The position numbers were made by a program, and so were the translations under genes. Of a stretch of DNA of 64,000 nt, positions 8,647 through 16,492 are shown piece by piece. Position 1 is the stretch's first letter. Every line of letters begins with the position of its first letter. The DNA is from Microbacterium sp. (GTDB lineage: Bacteria > Actinomycetota > Actinomycetes > Actinomycetales > Microbacteriaceae). Where the stretch lies: NCBI GenBank assembly GCA_003248655.1, contig QFPM01000001.1:124001-188000 (forward strand), written 5' to 3'. Below the pieces are notes generated by a model. The model searched no databases, was not told where the DNA came from, and was given only the letters and a program-made list of their open reading frames with translations.

Positions 8647-8717
8647 ATCTTCGGAGATCTGCACAACTTCGGATGCCGGAGGGCCACAGCGTCCGAAGAA
8701 CTGCAGATCTCCGAGGT
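8647..8717. repeat. imperfect inverted repeat between pepP and stress-protein gene
   Basis: The arms CTTCGGAGATCTGCAC (8649 on) and the reverse complement of the segment ending near 8716 (TCGGAGATCTGCAG) match over about 22 of 25 positions around a 20-nt loop. It could act as a bidirectional terminator for the two convergent genes, but its length and sequence look like a dispersed REP-type element. No T-tract follows on either strand. Confidence 0.55.
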
Positions 8718-8743
8718 TGTGACGCGAGCTAAAGCGCGCTCGG

Positions 8744-9361
8744 CTACGGCAGCGGCCCCGCGGGCGGCTGCGGACTCGGGGTCGCCTCACCGGGCGAGGC
8801 AGGGCCTGGCGCTGGCGGGGTGGCCGGCTCAGGCGCCGGGTCGATCCGCTCGCCGTACTGCGGCGGCGTCGAGAGATCGACCGCCGCGGGCGGCGCGGCG
8901 ACGACGACACGGCCGACGATCTCTCGCGCGCGCTGAACGCTGCGCGGCAGCACCGTCACCTCGTAGCGGTCGGCCATCACCTGCGTGACCGACGTGAAGT
9001 CGCGGCGACGACGCAGGAGCGCGTAGGTCACGAGGCTCATCAGCATGCCGATCGCGATGCCGACGAACATGACCCCGACGAACAGCTGGATCGCCGCATC
9101 CGGCGTTCCGAGCACGAAGATCGCCGAGAACAGCAGACCGAGCAGGATGCCGTTGATCGCGCCCGAGCGCGCGGCGGCCGCGTAGCCGAGGCGGCCCGTG
9201 ATCGTCTCGACCGACCGCAGTCCGTGGCCGACGATCGCGATATCGCGCGCGGGAATGTCTTCCGCGATCAGCTTCGACACGGCCTGCTGCGCGGCGGGGT
9301 ACGACGGGTAGTCGGCGATCTTCTCGCCGTGCTCCTGCGGAGTTCCGCCGATCATGCTCAT
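8744..9361 (-). CDS. general stress protein (YflT/GSP17M-like) with two membrane helices
   Basis: A 205-residue protein. The N-terminal 60 residues resemble the general stress protein 17M domain (ADYPSYPAAQQAVSKL, then IVGHGLRSVE). Two adjacent hydrophobic segments follow (about residues 68-112), then a charged region and a Pro/Ala-rich disordered tail. The family is induced by salt and heat in Firmicutes, but its molecular role is unknown. The gene is divergent from the PRC/MgtE_N/CBS gene, a pairing that recurs in actinobacteria. CAAGAT, a weaker -10 box, ends 6 nt before ATG 9361. Confidence 0.75.
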   Translation of the reverse strand: MSMIGGTPQEHGEKIADYPSYPAAQQAVSKLIAEDIPARDIAIVGHGLRSVETITGRLGYAAAARSGAINGILLGLLFSAIFVLGTPDAAIQLFVGVMFVGIAIGMLMSLVTYALLRRRRDFTSVTQVMADRYEVTVLPRSVQRAREIVGRVVVAAPPAAVDLSTPPQYGERIDPAPEPATPPAPGPASPGEATPSPQPPAGPLP

Positions 9362-9400
9362 CCATCCATCTTGTCACGCGGGGTTTTCGAGGGGGCGCAC

Positions 9401-9406
9401 TACGCT
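9401..9406 (+). promoter_or_regulatory. -10 box of PRC/MgtE_N/CBS gene (leaderless)
   Basis: TACGCT, 6 nt before GTG 9413. The divergent stress gene has CAAGAT at 9368-9373. Confidence 0.55.
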
Positions 9407-9412
9407 GGTCGA

Positions 9413-10678
9413 GTGAGTACGCAGAGGGTTTTCGTGGCACGCCTGGTCGGGTGCACCGTCTTCGACCCCGCGGGCGATCGGCTCGGCAAAGTCCGGGATG
9501 TCGTCGTCATCTACCGAAAAGACGACCCGCCCCGCGTCGTCGGTCTGGTGGTCGAAATTCCGGGCCGTCGACACGTGTTCCTCTCGATCGGGCGGGTCAC
9601 CTCGATCGCGACCGGGCAGGTCATCACGACCGGACTCATCAACGTTCGGCGCTTCCAGCAACGCGGCGGCGAGGTGCGGGTGATGACGGAGCTTCTCGGC
9701 CGCAAGGTCTTCTTCACCGACGGCTCCGGCGAGGCGATCATCGAGGACGTCGCGATCGAACGCGACCGCCTCGGCGAGTGGGATATCGGGCAGCTGTTCC
9801 TGCGCAAGCCCAAGACGAGCGCGTCGCCGTTCGCGAAGGGTGCCACCGCGTTCGCGGACTGGAAAGACGTGCGCGAGCACCTCTCGCCCGGCGAAGCGCA
9901 GTCGGCCGAACAGCTCGTCGCCACCTACTCCGAGCTCAAGCCCGCCGACCTCGCCAACACGCTTCTCGACCTTCCCGACGAGCGCCTGCTGGAAGTCGCC
10001 GAAGAGCTCTCCGACGACCGTCTGGCCGATGCCCTCGAGGAGATGCCCGAGGACGATCAGGTGCACATCCTCGAGGCGCTCGGTGAAGAGCGCGCCGCCG
10101 ACATCCTCGACCAGATGGAGCCCGACGACGCCGCCGACGTCCTCGCGCAGCTGCCCGAAGAGCAGCGCGAGGAGCTGCTCGAGCTGATGGAGCCCGAAGA
10201 GGCCGAGGATGTCCGCGCCCTCCTGAAGTACGGGCCCGACACCGCGGGCGGCCTCATGACGAGCGAGCCGATCGTGCTTCCGGCCGACGCGACCGTCGCC
10301 GAAGCGCTCGCGCTCATCCGTCGTCACGAGCTGCACCCCGCCCTCGCGGCAGCCGTCTTCGTGACGCTGCCGCCGTACGAGACGCCGACCGGGCGGCTTC
10401 TGGGCACCGTGCACTTCCAGCGGATGTTGCGCTATCCCCCGCACGAACGGCTCGGCGCGATCATCGACGACACGGTGGATGCCGTACCCGCCACGGCATC
10501 CGCGGCCGAGGTCGCCCGCATGCTCGCGAGCTATAACCTCGTCTCACTCCCCGTCGTCGACCAGGCCCACCGCCTCGTCGGCGCGGTCAGCGTCGACGAT
10601 GTGCTCGACTACCTGCTGCCCGACGACTGGCGTTCGCACGACGAGCCTGACACGGTCGATGCGATGGGGGGTCGCTGA
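9413..10678 (+). CDS. soluble PRC-barrel / MgtE N-domain / CBS-pair protein
   Basis: A 421-residue protein without membrane segments. It opens with PRC-barrel-like repeats (about 1-165), continues with the superhelical MgtE N-domain (about 190-310, a run of repeats such as LLELMEPEEAEDVRALLKYG) and ends with two CBS domains (about 315-415). In MgtE magnesium channels the same N-domain and CBS pair sense cytosolic magnesium, but the channel domain is absent, so this is probably a magnesium or nucleotide sensor acting on a partner. Mycobacterial Rv1232c has the same architecture. The stop codon overlaps the ATG of the DUF1003 gene (TGATG), so the two are co-translated. Confidence 0.85.
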   Translation: MSTQRVFVARLVGCTVFDPAGDRLGKVRDVVVIYRKDDPPRVVGLVVEIPGRRHVFLSIGRVTSIATGQVITTGLINVRRFQQRGGEVRVMTELLGRKVFFTDGSGEAIIEDVAIERDRLGEWDIGQLFLRKPKTSASPFAKGATAFADWKDVREHLSPGEAQSAEQLVATYSELKPADLANTLLDLPDERLLEVAEELSDDRLADALEEMPEDDQVHILEALGEERAADILDQMEPDDAADVLAQLPEEQREELLELMEPEEAEDVRALLKYGPDTAGGLMTSEPIVLPADATVAEALALIRRHELHPALAAAVFVTLPPYETPTGRLLGTVHFQRMLRYPPHERLGAIIDDTVDAVPATASAAEVARMLASYNLVSLPVVDQAHRLVGAVSVDDVLDYLLPDDWRSHDEPDTVDAMGGR

Positions 10679-11196
10679 TGGCGCGGGCATCCCGTCAGGC
10701 GACGCTCGACGCGCCGCTCGGCCGCACGTCTCGTCGCGCCCCGCAGCCCTCGCGGGACCGCTTCGGGCGGTTCTCCGAGGCCTTCGCCCGCGCGATGGGA
10801 ACCTCGGGGTTCCTCATCGGCATGTCGCTGTTCGTCATCGTGTGGCTCGTCTGGAACACGTCGGCGCCGCGCGAGCTGCAGTTCGATGCGGCCGAGAACA
10901 ACTTCACGCTGCTGACCCTCATCCTCTCACTCCAGGCCTCGTACGCGGCGCCGCTGATCCTGCTCGCGCAGAACCGACAGGACGACCGCGACCGCGTGCA
11001 GATCGAACAGGACCGCCAGCGCGCCGAGCGAAACCTCGCTGACACCGAGTACCTCGCCCGCGAGGTCGTGGCGCTCCGGATGGCGATGACCGACGTCTCC
11101 GAGCAGGTCGTCACGCGCGACGTGCTGCGGCAAGAGCTCAAGGCGCTCTTGGAGCAGCTCGACCGGTCGGAACCGCGCGACGCCAACGCATCGTGA
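10678..11196 (+). CDS. DUF1003 family membrane protein
   Basis: A 172-residue protein with two transmembrane helices (about residues 42-62 and 78-102) and a long charged C-terminal helix. It matches DUF1003 (Rv1231c relative). Its start is fused to the stop of the CBS-domain gene, and its own stop overlaps the GTG of mrp by 4 nt, so the three genes form one translationally coupled unit. This is the natural candidate membrane partner of the soluble CBS sensor, although that is inferred from position only. Confidence 0.85.
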   Translation: MARASRQATLDAPLGRTSRRAPQPSRDRFGRFSEAFARAMGTSGFLIGMSLFVIVWLVWNTSAPRELQFDAAENNFTLLTLILSLQASYAAPLILLAQNRQDDRDRVQIEQDRQRAERNLADTEYLAREVVALRMAMTDVSEQVVTRDVLRQELKALLEQLDRSEPRDANAS

Positions 11197-12485
11197 CGGG
11201 CTCCGATGACCTCCGCATCGCCGTCGGAGCGGTGACCGATCCGGAGCTGCGTCGCCCGCTCGACGAGCTCGACATGATCCGCGGCGCCCGGCTCGCGGAC
11301 GGGACCGCGCACGTCGAAATCGCCCTCACGATCGTCGGATGCCCGGCAGCCGACCGAATCGAACGCGATGTGCGCGCGGCCGCGGCATCCGTTCCGGGCG
11401 TCGAGCGGGTCGAGCTCGAGGTGGGCGTGATGACCCCCGCCGAGCGCGTTGCCCTCACCGAGCGGCTCCGCGGCGGTCGGTCTCGGACGATGCCGTTCGG
11501 ACCAGACTCCCTGACGCGCGTCATCACTGTGACGAGCGGAAAGGGCGGCGTCGGCAAGTCGACGCTCACCGCGAACCTCGCCGTCGCGCTCGCCGCGCGC
11601 GGTCTCGCGGTCGGCCTGATCGACGCCGATGTGCACGGGTTCTCGATTCCAGCGCTCCTCGGCCTCGTCGGCGACGACGGGCTGCCGCCGCAGCCGACCC
11701 GCCTCGACGACCTGATGCTCCCGCCTGTCGCGTACGGCGTGAAGACGATCTCGATCGGCATGTTCCTGCCGCGGGGCGCACCGCCCGCCGCCGTGGCGTG
11801 GCGCGGTCCGATGCTCCACCGTACGGTGCAGCAGTTCCTCACCGACGTCTTCTTCGGCGACCTCGACATCCTGCTGATCGACATGCCGCCGGGCACGGGC
11901 GACGTCGCGATCTCGGTCGGGCAGCTCCTGCCGCACGCCGAGGTGCTCGTCGTGACGACGCCGCAGTCCGCGGCATCCGACATCGCCGCCCGGAGCGGGC
12001 TGGTCGCCGCGCAGACGGGCCAGCGCGTCATCGGCGTCGTCGAGAACATGGCGGCGATGGTGCTCCCGGACGGTTCGACCCTCGACCTTTTCGGCGCGGG
12101 CGGCGGAGCGGCTGTCGCCGCGGCGCTGTCGACGGATGCACGGGTCGCCGCAGGCGATGCCGCGGATACTGCGGTAGCGGCTGACGGTGCGGCGGATGCC
12201 GCAGTCGCGGCTGGCGCTGCGGCGGATCCCGGGGGCGCGGCTGACGGTGCGGCGGATGCCGCAGTCGCGGCTGGCGCTGCGGCGGATCCCGGGGGCGCGG
12301 CGGTGCCGCTGCTCGCTTCGGTCCCGCTCAGCGTCGCCCTCCGCCGCGGCGGCGACGAGGGCATCCCCGTCGTCGTCACCGACCCCGCGGATGCCGCCGC
12401 GCGAGCAATCACAGCCGTCGCCGACGCGCTCGCGCGCACCCCCCGCGGCCTCTCCGGCCGCGCCCTCCCCGTAACCCCCCGCTGA
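11193..12485 (+). CDS. mrp: Mrp/ApbC-type P-loop ATPase, iron-sulfur carrier, with expanded Ala-rich insert
   Basis: A 430-residue protein with an N-terminal DUF59/MIP18 domain (1-90) and a Mrp/NBP35 ATPase domain whose deviant Walker A reads SGKGGVGKST. Mrp proteins carry and transfer Fe-S clusters. The CPxC cluster-bridging motif of many homologues is absent (the region reads MVLPDGSTLDLFGAGGG), as in other actinobacterial Mrp proteins. Between that region and VPLLASVPLSVALRRGG lies a low-complexity insert of about 60 Ala/Gly/Asp residues, which includes an exact in-frame 60-bp tandem duplication. Family members are usually near 375-380 residues. The GTG start overlaps the DUF1003 stop. Confidence 0.9.
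   Translation: MTGSDDLRIAVGAVTDPELRRPLDELDMIRGARLADGTAHVEIALTIVGCPAADRIERDVRAAAASVPGVERVELEVGVMTPAERVALTERLRGGRSRTMPFGPDSLTRVITVTSGKGGVGKSTLTANLAVALAARGLAVGLIDADVHGFSIPALLGLVGDDGLPPQPTRLDDLMLPPVAYGVKTISIGMFLPRGAPPAAVAWRGPMLHRTVQQFLTDVFFGDLDILLIDMPPGTGDVAISVGQLLPHAEVLVVTTPQSAASDIAARSGLVAAQTGQRVIGVVENMAAMVLPDGSTLDLFGAGGGAAVAAALSTDARVAAGDAADTAVAADGAADAAVAAGAAADPGGAADGAADAAVAAGAAADPGGAAVPLLASVPLSVALRRGGDEGIPVVVTDPADAAARAITAVADALARTPRGLSGRALPVTPR
12181..12300 (+). repeat. two perfect 60-bp tandem copies inside mrp
   Basis: Bases 12181-12240 and 12241-12300 are identical. Each unit encodes 20 residues (ADGAADAAV followed by AAGAAADPGGA) and keeps the frame; a degenerate third unit (GDAADTAVA) precedes them. 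The array lies in a loop between secondary-structure elements of the ATPase domain, where length change is likely to be tolerated. Confidence 0.95.
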
Positions 12486-12500
12486 GCCTCGCCCCCTCCT

Positions 12501-12702
12501 CGCGAAACCGCACTCCTGCACGCTTCCACGCCCCAAAAGCGCGCACAGCTGCAGTCTCGCGAAACTGCGCTTGTGCACGGTTCCACGCCCGAAAAGCGTG
12601 CACAGCTGCGGTCTCGCGACGCTGGGTGCAGCTTGACGTTTCGCGAGACTGCGCTTGTGCACGGTTATGGGGCCCGAAAGCGTGCAGAGGTGCGGTTTCG
12701 CG
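12501..12702. repeat. array of three 61-bp palindromic repeats
   Basis: Copies at 12501-12561, 12558-12618 and 12642-12702. Each is an inverted repeat: the left arm CGCGARACYGCRCTTGTGCACG pairs with the reverse complement of the right arm (CGTGCACAGCTGCRGTCTCGCG) across a loop such as GTTCCACGCCCGAAAAG. The first two copies share their CGCG ends. The rest of the 258-nt gap between mrp and tatB (convergent) holds no gene. Confidence 0.85.
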
Positions 12703-12743
12703 GTGGGCGGTGGGCTGCGGCGTGGGCGGGGCGGGCGGGCGGG

Positions 12744-13121
12744 TTAGGTCGCTTCGGAATCGAAGGGCACGGCGGCGGCGGGGTCGAAGGCGGATGCCGG
12801 CGGCGCAGGCGACGTCGCGGCCGCCGCCGCCCCCACCGCAGCCGCCTGGACGGTCGGCACCGGGGCATCCTCGAGGAGAGCGTCACGGATGATGCGGCGC
12901 GGGTCGTACTGGCGCGGATCCAGCTTGCGCCACTCGACCTCGTCGAAGTCCTCGCCCATCTCCTCTTTCACGCGCGTGCGGGCGCCCGAGAGCCACTCTC
13001 GTGCCCGCACCGTGAGCTTCGCGAGGCCGTCCGCGTACCGCGGTAGCCGCTCCGGGCCAACGAGCAACGCAGCCACGACGAGGAGCAGCAGGAACTTCTC
13101 CATGTCGTAGCCGAAGAACAT
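12744..13121 (-). CDS. tatB: Sec-independent protein translocase subunit TatB
   Basis: A 125-residue protein with one N-terminal membrane helix (about residues 8-22), the conserved Gly-Pro hinge in LLVGPERLPRYADGL, an amphipathic helix to about residue 60 and an Ala/Pro-rich tail, the standard TatB plan. TatB works with TatA and TatC, not in this window, to export folded twin-arginine proteins. It lies beside mrp as Rv1224 does in mycobacteria. TAACCT ends 6 nt before ATG 13121, supporting this start and a leaderless mRNA. It is divergent from the O-methyltransferase gene. Confidence 0.85.
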   Translation of the reverse strand: MFFGYDMEKFLLLLVVAALLVGPERLPRYADGLAKLTVRAREWLSGARTRVKEEMGEDFDEVEWRKLDPRQYDPRRIIRDALLEDAPVPTVQAAAVGAAAAATSPAPPASAFDPAAAVPFDSEAT

Positions 13122-13127
13122 GACTCA

Positions 13128-13133
13128 AGGTTA
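13128..13133 (-). promoter_or_regulatory. -10 box of tatB (leaderless)
   Basis: TAACCT on the minus strand, 6 nt from ATG 13121. Confidence 0.5.
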
Positions 13134-13193
13134 CCCGTGCGCCTGTCGGCCCCCACGACTGCCGCACCGTACGCTGACGGGGAAGGAGTGCCC

Positions 13194-13835
13194 ATGGCCG
13201 AAGCAGATGCGATCAGGCGATACGTCGACCAGATCACCGCCGAACCCGACGACATTGATCGTGCCCGCGCCCGCGCGATCGAGTTCGGAGCGGACCCCGT
13301 GAGCCCCGCCGTCGGCGCGCAGCTCTCCGTGATCGCAGCCGCGACCGCCGCGCTCAACATCGTCGAGATCGGCACCGGCGCGGGGGTTTCCGGACTGTGG
13401 CTACTGCACGGCTCGCCAGGGGCGACGCTTACCACGATCGACAGCGAGCCCGAGCACCTCGCGGCGGCGCGCACAGCCTTCGCCGAGGCGAACATCGCGC
13501 CCGCGCGAGCGCGCTTCATCACCGGCCGCGCCGTCGACGTACTGCCTCGGATGAACGAGACATCCTATGACATCGTCCTCGTGGATGCCGACGCCGAAAG
13601 CGTGATCGACTACGTCGACTACGGGTTGCGGCTGGTGCGCCCCGGCGGCACCGTCCTCGTTCCGCGCGTGCTGGCGGGGGGTGCGGTCGCCGACCCCGTG
13701 CGACGCGACCCGATCACGAGCGCCTATCGGTCACTCATCGAAGAGACGCAGGCCTCTCCGGCCGTCCGCGGCGCTCTCTCGATCGTCGGCGAAGGTCTGT
13801 TGCAGCTCACGACCGTCACCGCCGACATCCGCTGA
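13194..13835 (+). CDS. SAM-dependent O-methyltransferase
   Basis: A 213-residue class I methyltransferase of the O-methyltransferase_3 (catechol/caffeoyl-CoA-type) family; Rv1220c is a relative in the same genomic setting. The SAM-binding motif VEIGTGAGVSGLWLL is near residue 60, an acidic loop follows in IDSEPEHLAAA, and the metal/substrate Asp lies in VDADAESVIDYV. ATG 13194 is preceded by a strong GGAAGGAG Shine-Dalgarno 5-7 nt upstream, so this gene has a leader, unlike many neighbours. The physiological substrate is unknown. Confidence 0.87.
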   Translation: MAEADAIRRYVDQITAEPDDIDRARARAIEFGADPVSPAVGAQLSVIAAATAALNIVEIGTGAGVSGLWLLHGSPGATLTTIDSEPEHLAAARTAFAEANIAPARARFITGRAVDVLPRMNETSYDIVLVDADAESVIDYVDYGLRLVRPGGTVLVPRVLAGGAVADPVRRDPITSAYRSLIEETQASPAVRGALSIVGEGLLQLTTVTADIR

Positions 13836-13838
13836 GCG

Positions 13839-13889
13839 CTCACGACGAACGGCCGGCCCACGAGGGACCGGCCGTTCGAGAGTCGTGAG
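13839..13889. terminator. bidirectional hairpin terminator
   Basis: CTCACGAC pairs with GTCGTGAG, and inside it GAACGGCCGG pairs with CCGGCCGTTC around a CCCACGAGGGA loop. It lies directly between the convergent methyltransferase and DUF3117 genes and can stop transcription from both sides. Confidence 0.8.
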
Positions 13890-13893
13890 GGTG

Positions 13894-14067
13894 TCAGACT
13901 GCGCCGACGACCCCGCCGAGCACGCCGTGGAGTTCTTTGGCCTCGTCATCGTTGACCGAGACGACCAGACGGCCACCGCCCTCGAGGGGCACACGCACGA
14001 TGATCAGTCGGCCTTCCTTCACGGCCTCCATAGGTCCGTCTCCGGTTCGCGGCTTCATGGCTGCCAT
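13894..14067 (-). CDS. DUF3117 family protein
   Basis: A 57-residue protein read from ATG 14067 with GGGAG about 7 nt upstream. It begins MAAMKPRTGDGPMEAV and continues KEGRLIIVRVPLEGGGRLV, characteristic of DUF3117, a highly conserved small actinobacterial family of unknown function with a predicted all-beta core. It has no signal peptide or membrane segment. The gene lies alone on the minus strand, insulated by the hairpin at its 3' end. Confidence 0.88.
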   Translation of the reverse strand: MAAMKPRTGDGPMEAVKEGRLIIVRVPLEGGGRLVVSVNDDEAKELHGVLGGVVGAV

Positions 14068-14155
14068 TGCGGGCTCCCTTTCATTTCGGACTACAGTGCA
14101 AGTTTACCGTTACCGGGGACACGCACGTCACGGGCGGCAACCGGGCCGGGACTAT

Positions 14156-15364
14156 TCACGGAATCTGGGTGAACGTCTCTCCGAGCGCGAGCATCTGATA
14201 GATCCACCACCACTGGCCGAGCAGGCCCACCGCCAGCACGCTGATTCGCCATGATGTGCTCCGCGGCATCGCGAGCGCTCCCGACAGCGGCGCAAGTGGC
14301 AAGAGCAGTCGGAACAGGCTCGACTGCGGGAAGAACACGAGCAGGAGGTACACGAGGTAGCTCGCCGACCACAGTCGAATCTCTGCGCCGAGCCGACGCA
14401 CGTGCGGCTCGAACAACAGGGCCGCGAACGTCACGGCCACGATGACCGCGAGCGTCACGTAGCCGAGCGCTTCCGGCAACCCCCACACACGGAACCAGAT
14501 GGCGGATGCCTGCACGAACCCCGAGAACGGCACGAAAGCCCCGTCTTCGTTCGTCCAACCACGACGCCACGAGAGCTCCGTCTCGAGGTAGGCCGAGGGA
14601 TCGCCGGTGACCCAGCCCGCGATGACCTGCCATGAGAATCCGACGGCCGCGGCGAGAAGACCCAGCAGGACGATGTGCACGATCTGAACCCGCGGGAGCG
14701 GATCTGTGCGGCGGTTCACCCACCGCCAGATGCCGTAGAGCGCGAGCAGTAGCGAGAACGCGAGCACGCCGGGCCGCGTATATGCCATCAGGGGAATGAG
14801 TAGGTACAGCCAGCCGAATCGTCGCCGAACCAGCACGAGAAGCGCAAGCAACAGCCAGAGCAGGAACAGGCTCTCCGCGTAGCCCATCTGGAAGAGCGCA
14901 GCCAGAGGTCCCGCTGCGAGGAAGGCGACGGCCCACATGGCGGCGGTGGGATCGATGCGCTCGCGCAGCAGGTGGAACAGCGCAAGGCACGCGACGTAGC
15001 CGGCGACGAGCGAGACGACGATCGCGGCGAGTGGATACTGCCCGCCGAGCACGGTCGACAGCGCGCGTGAAACCGCGGGATACAACGGCATGAACGCCCA
15101 CGCGTTCTGCGTCACATTCCCTGCGGCATCCAGCGGCAGATCGGTGGGGTACCCGGAGCTGGCGACCACCCAGTACCACTGCCCGTCCCACCGCATCGAG
15201 AGCGAGCCGATCGTCGCAGCTTCGCCGGTGCGCCGCGATGAGATGTCGGCGCCGATGACGAGGAACACCGTCGTGATGACCCGCGCGACGAGATAGATGG
15301 CCGCGACGGCGAGAGCGGGCCGCAGCGGATGCCGTGTCGTCACGCCCTCTCCGGCCGGCGTCAC
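14156..15364 (-). CDS. GT-C family mannosyltransferase (PIG-V-like), integral membrane
   Basis: A 402-residue polytopic protein with about 9-10 transmembrane helices. After the first helix comes RWDGQWYWVVASSGYP, the acidic loop motif typical of GT-C transferases that use polyprenyl-phosphate mannose, close to the PIG-V family that mannosylates lipid-linked or protein glycans outside the membrane. GTG 15364 overlaps the TGA of dapE in a GTGA junction; GTG 15379 would add five residues inside dapE. Translational coupling to dapE is therefore likely, although the two functions are unrelated. Confidence 0.78.
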   Translation of the reverse strand: MTPAGEGVTTRHPLRPALAVAAIYLVARVITTVFLVIGADISSRRTGEAATIGSLSMRWDGQWYWVVASSGYPTDLPLDAAGNVTQNAWAFMPLYPAVSRALSTVLGGQYPLAAIVVSLVAGYVACLALFHLLRERIDPTAAMWAVAFLAAGPLAALFQMGYAESLFLLWLLLALLVLVRRRFGWLYLLIPLMAYTRPGVLAFSLLLALYGIWRWVNRRTDPLPRVQIVHIVLLGLLAAAVGFSWQVIAGWVTGDPSAYLETELSWRRGWTNEDGAFVPFSGFVQASAIWFRVWGLPEALGYVTLAVIVAVTFAALLFEPHVRRLGAEIRLWSASYLVYLLLVFFPQSSLFRLLLPLAPLSGALAMPRSTSWRISVLAVGLLGQWWWIYQMLALGETFTQIP

Positions 15365-16437
15365 GACGCGGTCAGCCACGCTCGCAGTCCGCGCTCGACA
15401 TCCTCTATCTGCGCGAACGACACGCGCTCCTCATCGTGGTGGGCGAGCGACGGATCGCCCGGGCCGTAGTTGACCGCCGGCACGCCCAGCGCCGAGAAGC
15501 GCGCGACGTCGGTCCAACCGTACTTCGGGCGCGGCTCCGCGCCGACGGCCGCGAGGAACTTCTGCGCGAGCGGCGCATCGAGCCCCGGTCGCGCACCCGC
15601 GGCACCGTCGACGACCTCGACGTCGAACCCCCCGAGCACGCTGCGCACGTGCGCCTCGGCATCGGCCAGGCTGCTGCTCGGCGCAAAGCGGTAGTTGACC
15701 TCGACTTCGCAGAGGTCCGGGATGACGTTGCCGGCAACCCCGCCCGAGATACGGACGGCATTGAGCCCCTCGCGGTAGACCAGGCCCTCGACCTCGACCT
15801 CGCGCGGCCGGTAGTCGGCGAGGCGCGAGAGGATCGGCGCCGCGTGGTGGATGGCGTTGTCGCCCATCCAGGCGCGGGCGCTGTGCGAGCGGACGCCGCG
15901 CGTGCGCGCGATGACGCGGAGGTTGCCGTTGCATCCGCCCTCGACGCTCCCGTTCGAGGGCTCACCGAGGATCGCGAAGTCACCCGCGAACAGGTCGGGG
16001 CGGGTCCGGGCGAGCCGCGTGAGCCCGTTGAGGTCAGCGTCCACCTCTTCATGGTCGTACCACATCCAGGTGAGGTCGACGCTCGGCTCGGTGAGTTCGG
16101 CGGCGAGCTTGAGCTGCACCGCGGTGCCCGCCTTCATATCGACCGTGCCGCGCCCCCAGAGGTACGGCTCGCCGTCCTGCTCGATGTCACGGGTGGGGAC
16201 GTTCCCGTTGATCGGCACCGTGTCGATGTGTCCGGCGATGACGACGCGCTGCGCCCTGTCGAGGTGGGTGCGGGCGACGATCGTGTCGCCGTCGCGGTAG
16301 ACGTCAAGGTGCGCGAACGACGCGATCGCCTCGTAGATCGCGTCGGCGAGGGTGGTCTCATCGCCCGAGACGCTCGGGATGTCGCAGATCGCGCGAGTGA
16401 TGTCCACCGACGAGGCGGAGAGGTCGAGCCGGGGCAT
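15361..16437 (-). CDS. dapE: succinyl-diaminopimelate desuccinylase
   Basis: A 358-residue M20 metallohydrolase that releases succinate from N-succinyl-LL-diaminopimelate in lysine and peptidoglycan precursor synthesis. Metal-binding residues are seen in VIAGHIDTVP (His, Asp), LWGRGTVDMK (Asp) and MWYDHEEVDA (Glu pair, including the general base). The gene is divergent from dapD, which performs the earlier succinylation, as in other actinobacteria. TAGACT ends 7 nt before ATG 16437 and sets this start rather than the ATG at 16467. Confidence 0.92.
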   Translation of the reverse strand: MPRLDLSASSVDITRAICDIPSVSGDETTLADAIYEAIASFAHLDVYRDGDTIVARTHLDRAQRVVIAGHIDTVPINGNVPTRDIEQDGEPYLWGRGTVDMKAGTAVQLKLAAELTEPSVDLTWMWYDHEEVDADLNGLTRLARTRPDLFAGDFAILGEPSNGSVEGGCNGNLRVIARTRGVRSHSARAWMGDNAIHHAAPILSRLADYRPREVEVEGLVYREGLNAVRISGGVAGNVIPDLCEVEVNYRFAPSSSLADAEAHVRSVLGGFDVEVVDGAAGARPGLDAPLAQKFLAAVGAEPRPKYGWTDVARFSALGVPAVNYGPGDPSLAHHDEERVSFAQIEDVERGLRAWLTAS

Positions 16438-16444
16438 GCCGTCG

Positions 16445-16450
16445 AGTCTA
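16445..16450 (-). promoter_or_regulatory. -10 box of dapE (leaderless)
   Basis: TAGACT on the minus strand, 7 nt from ATG 16437. Confidence 0.55.
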
Positions 16451-16480
16451 CCGAGCGCGGGCGACACCCTCCTGCCCCGA

Positions 16481-16486
16481 TACGCT
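16481..16486 (+). promoter_or_regulatory. -10 box of dapD (leaderless)
   Basis: TACGCT, 6 nt before ATG 16493. The two dap -10 boxes are only 30 nt apart, so the divergent promoters must share upstream DNA and may compete. Confidence 0.6.
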
Positions 16487-16492
16487 GGGGGG

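Noticed and set aside
12501..12702. Possible CRISPR array
   Set aside because: The repeats are long palindromes that directly abut or overlap, with no spacers of constant length and no cas genes.
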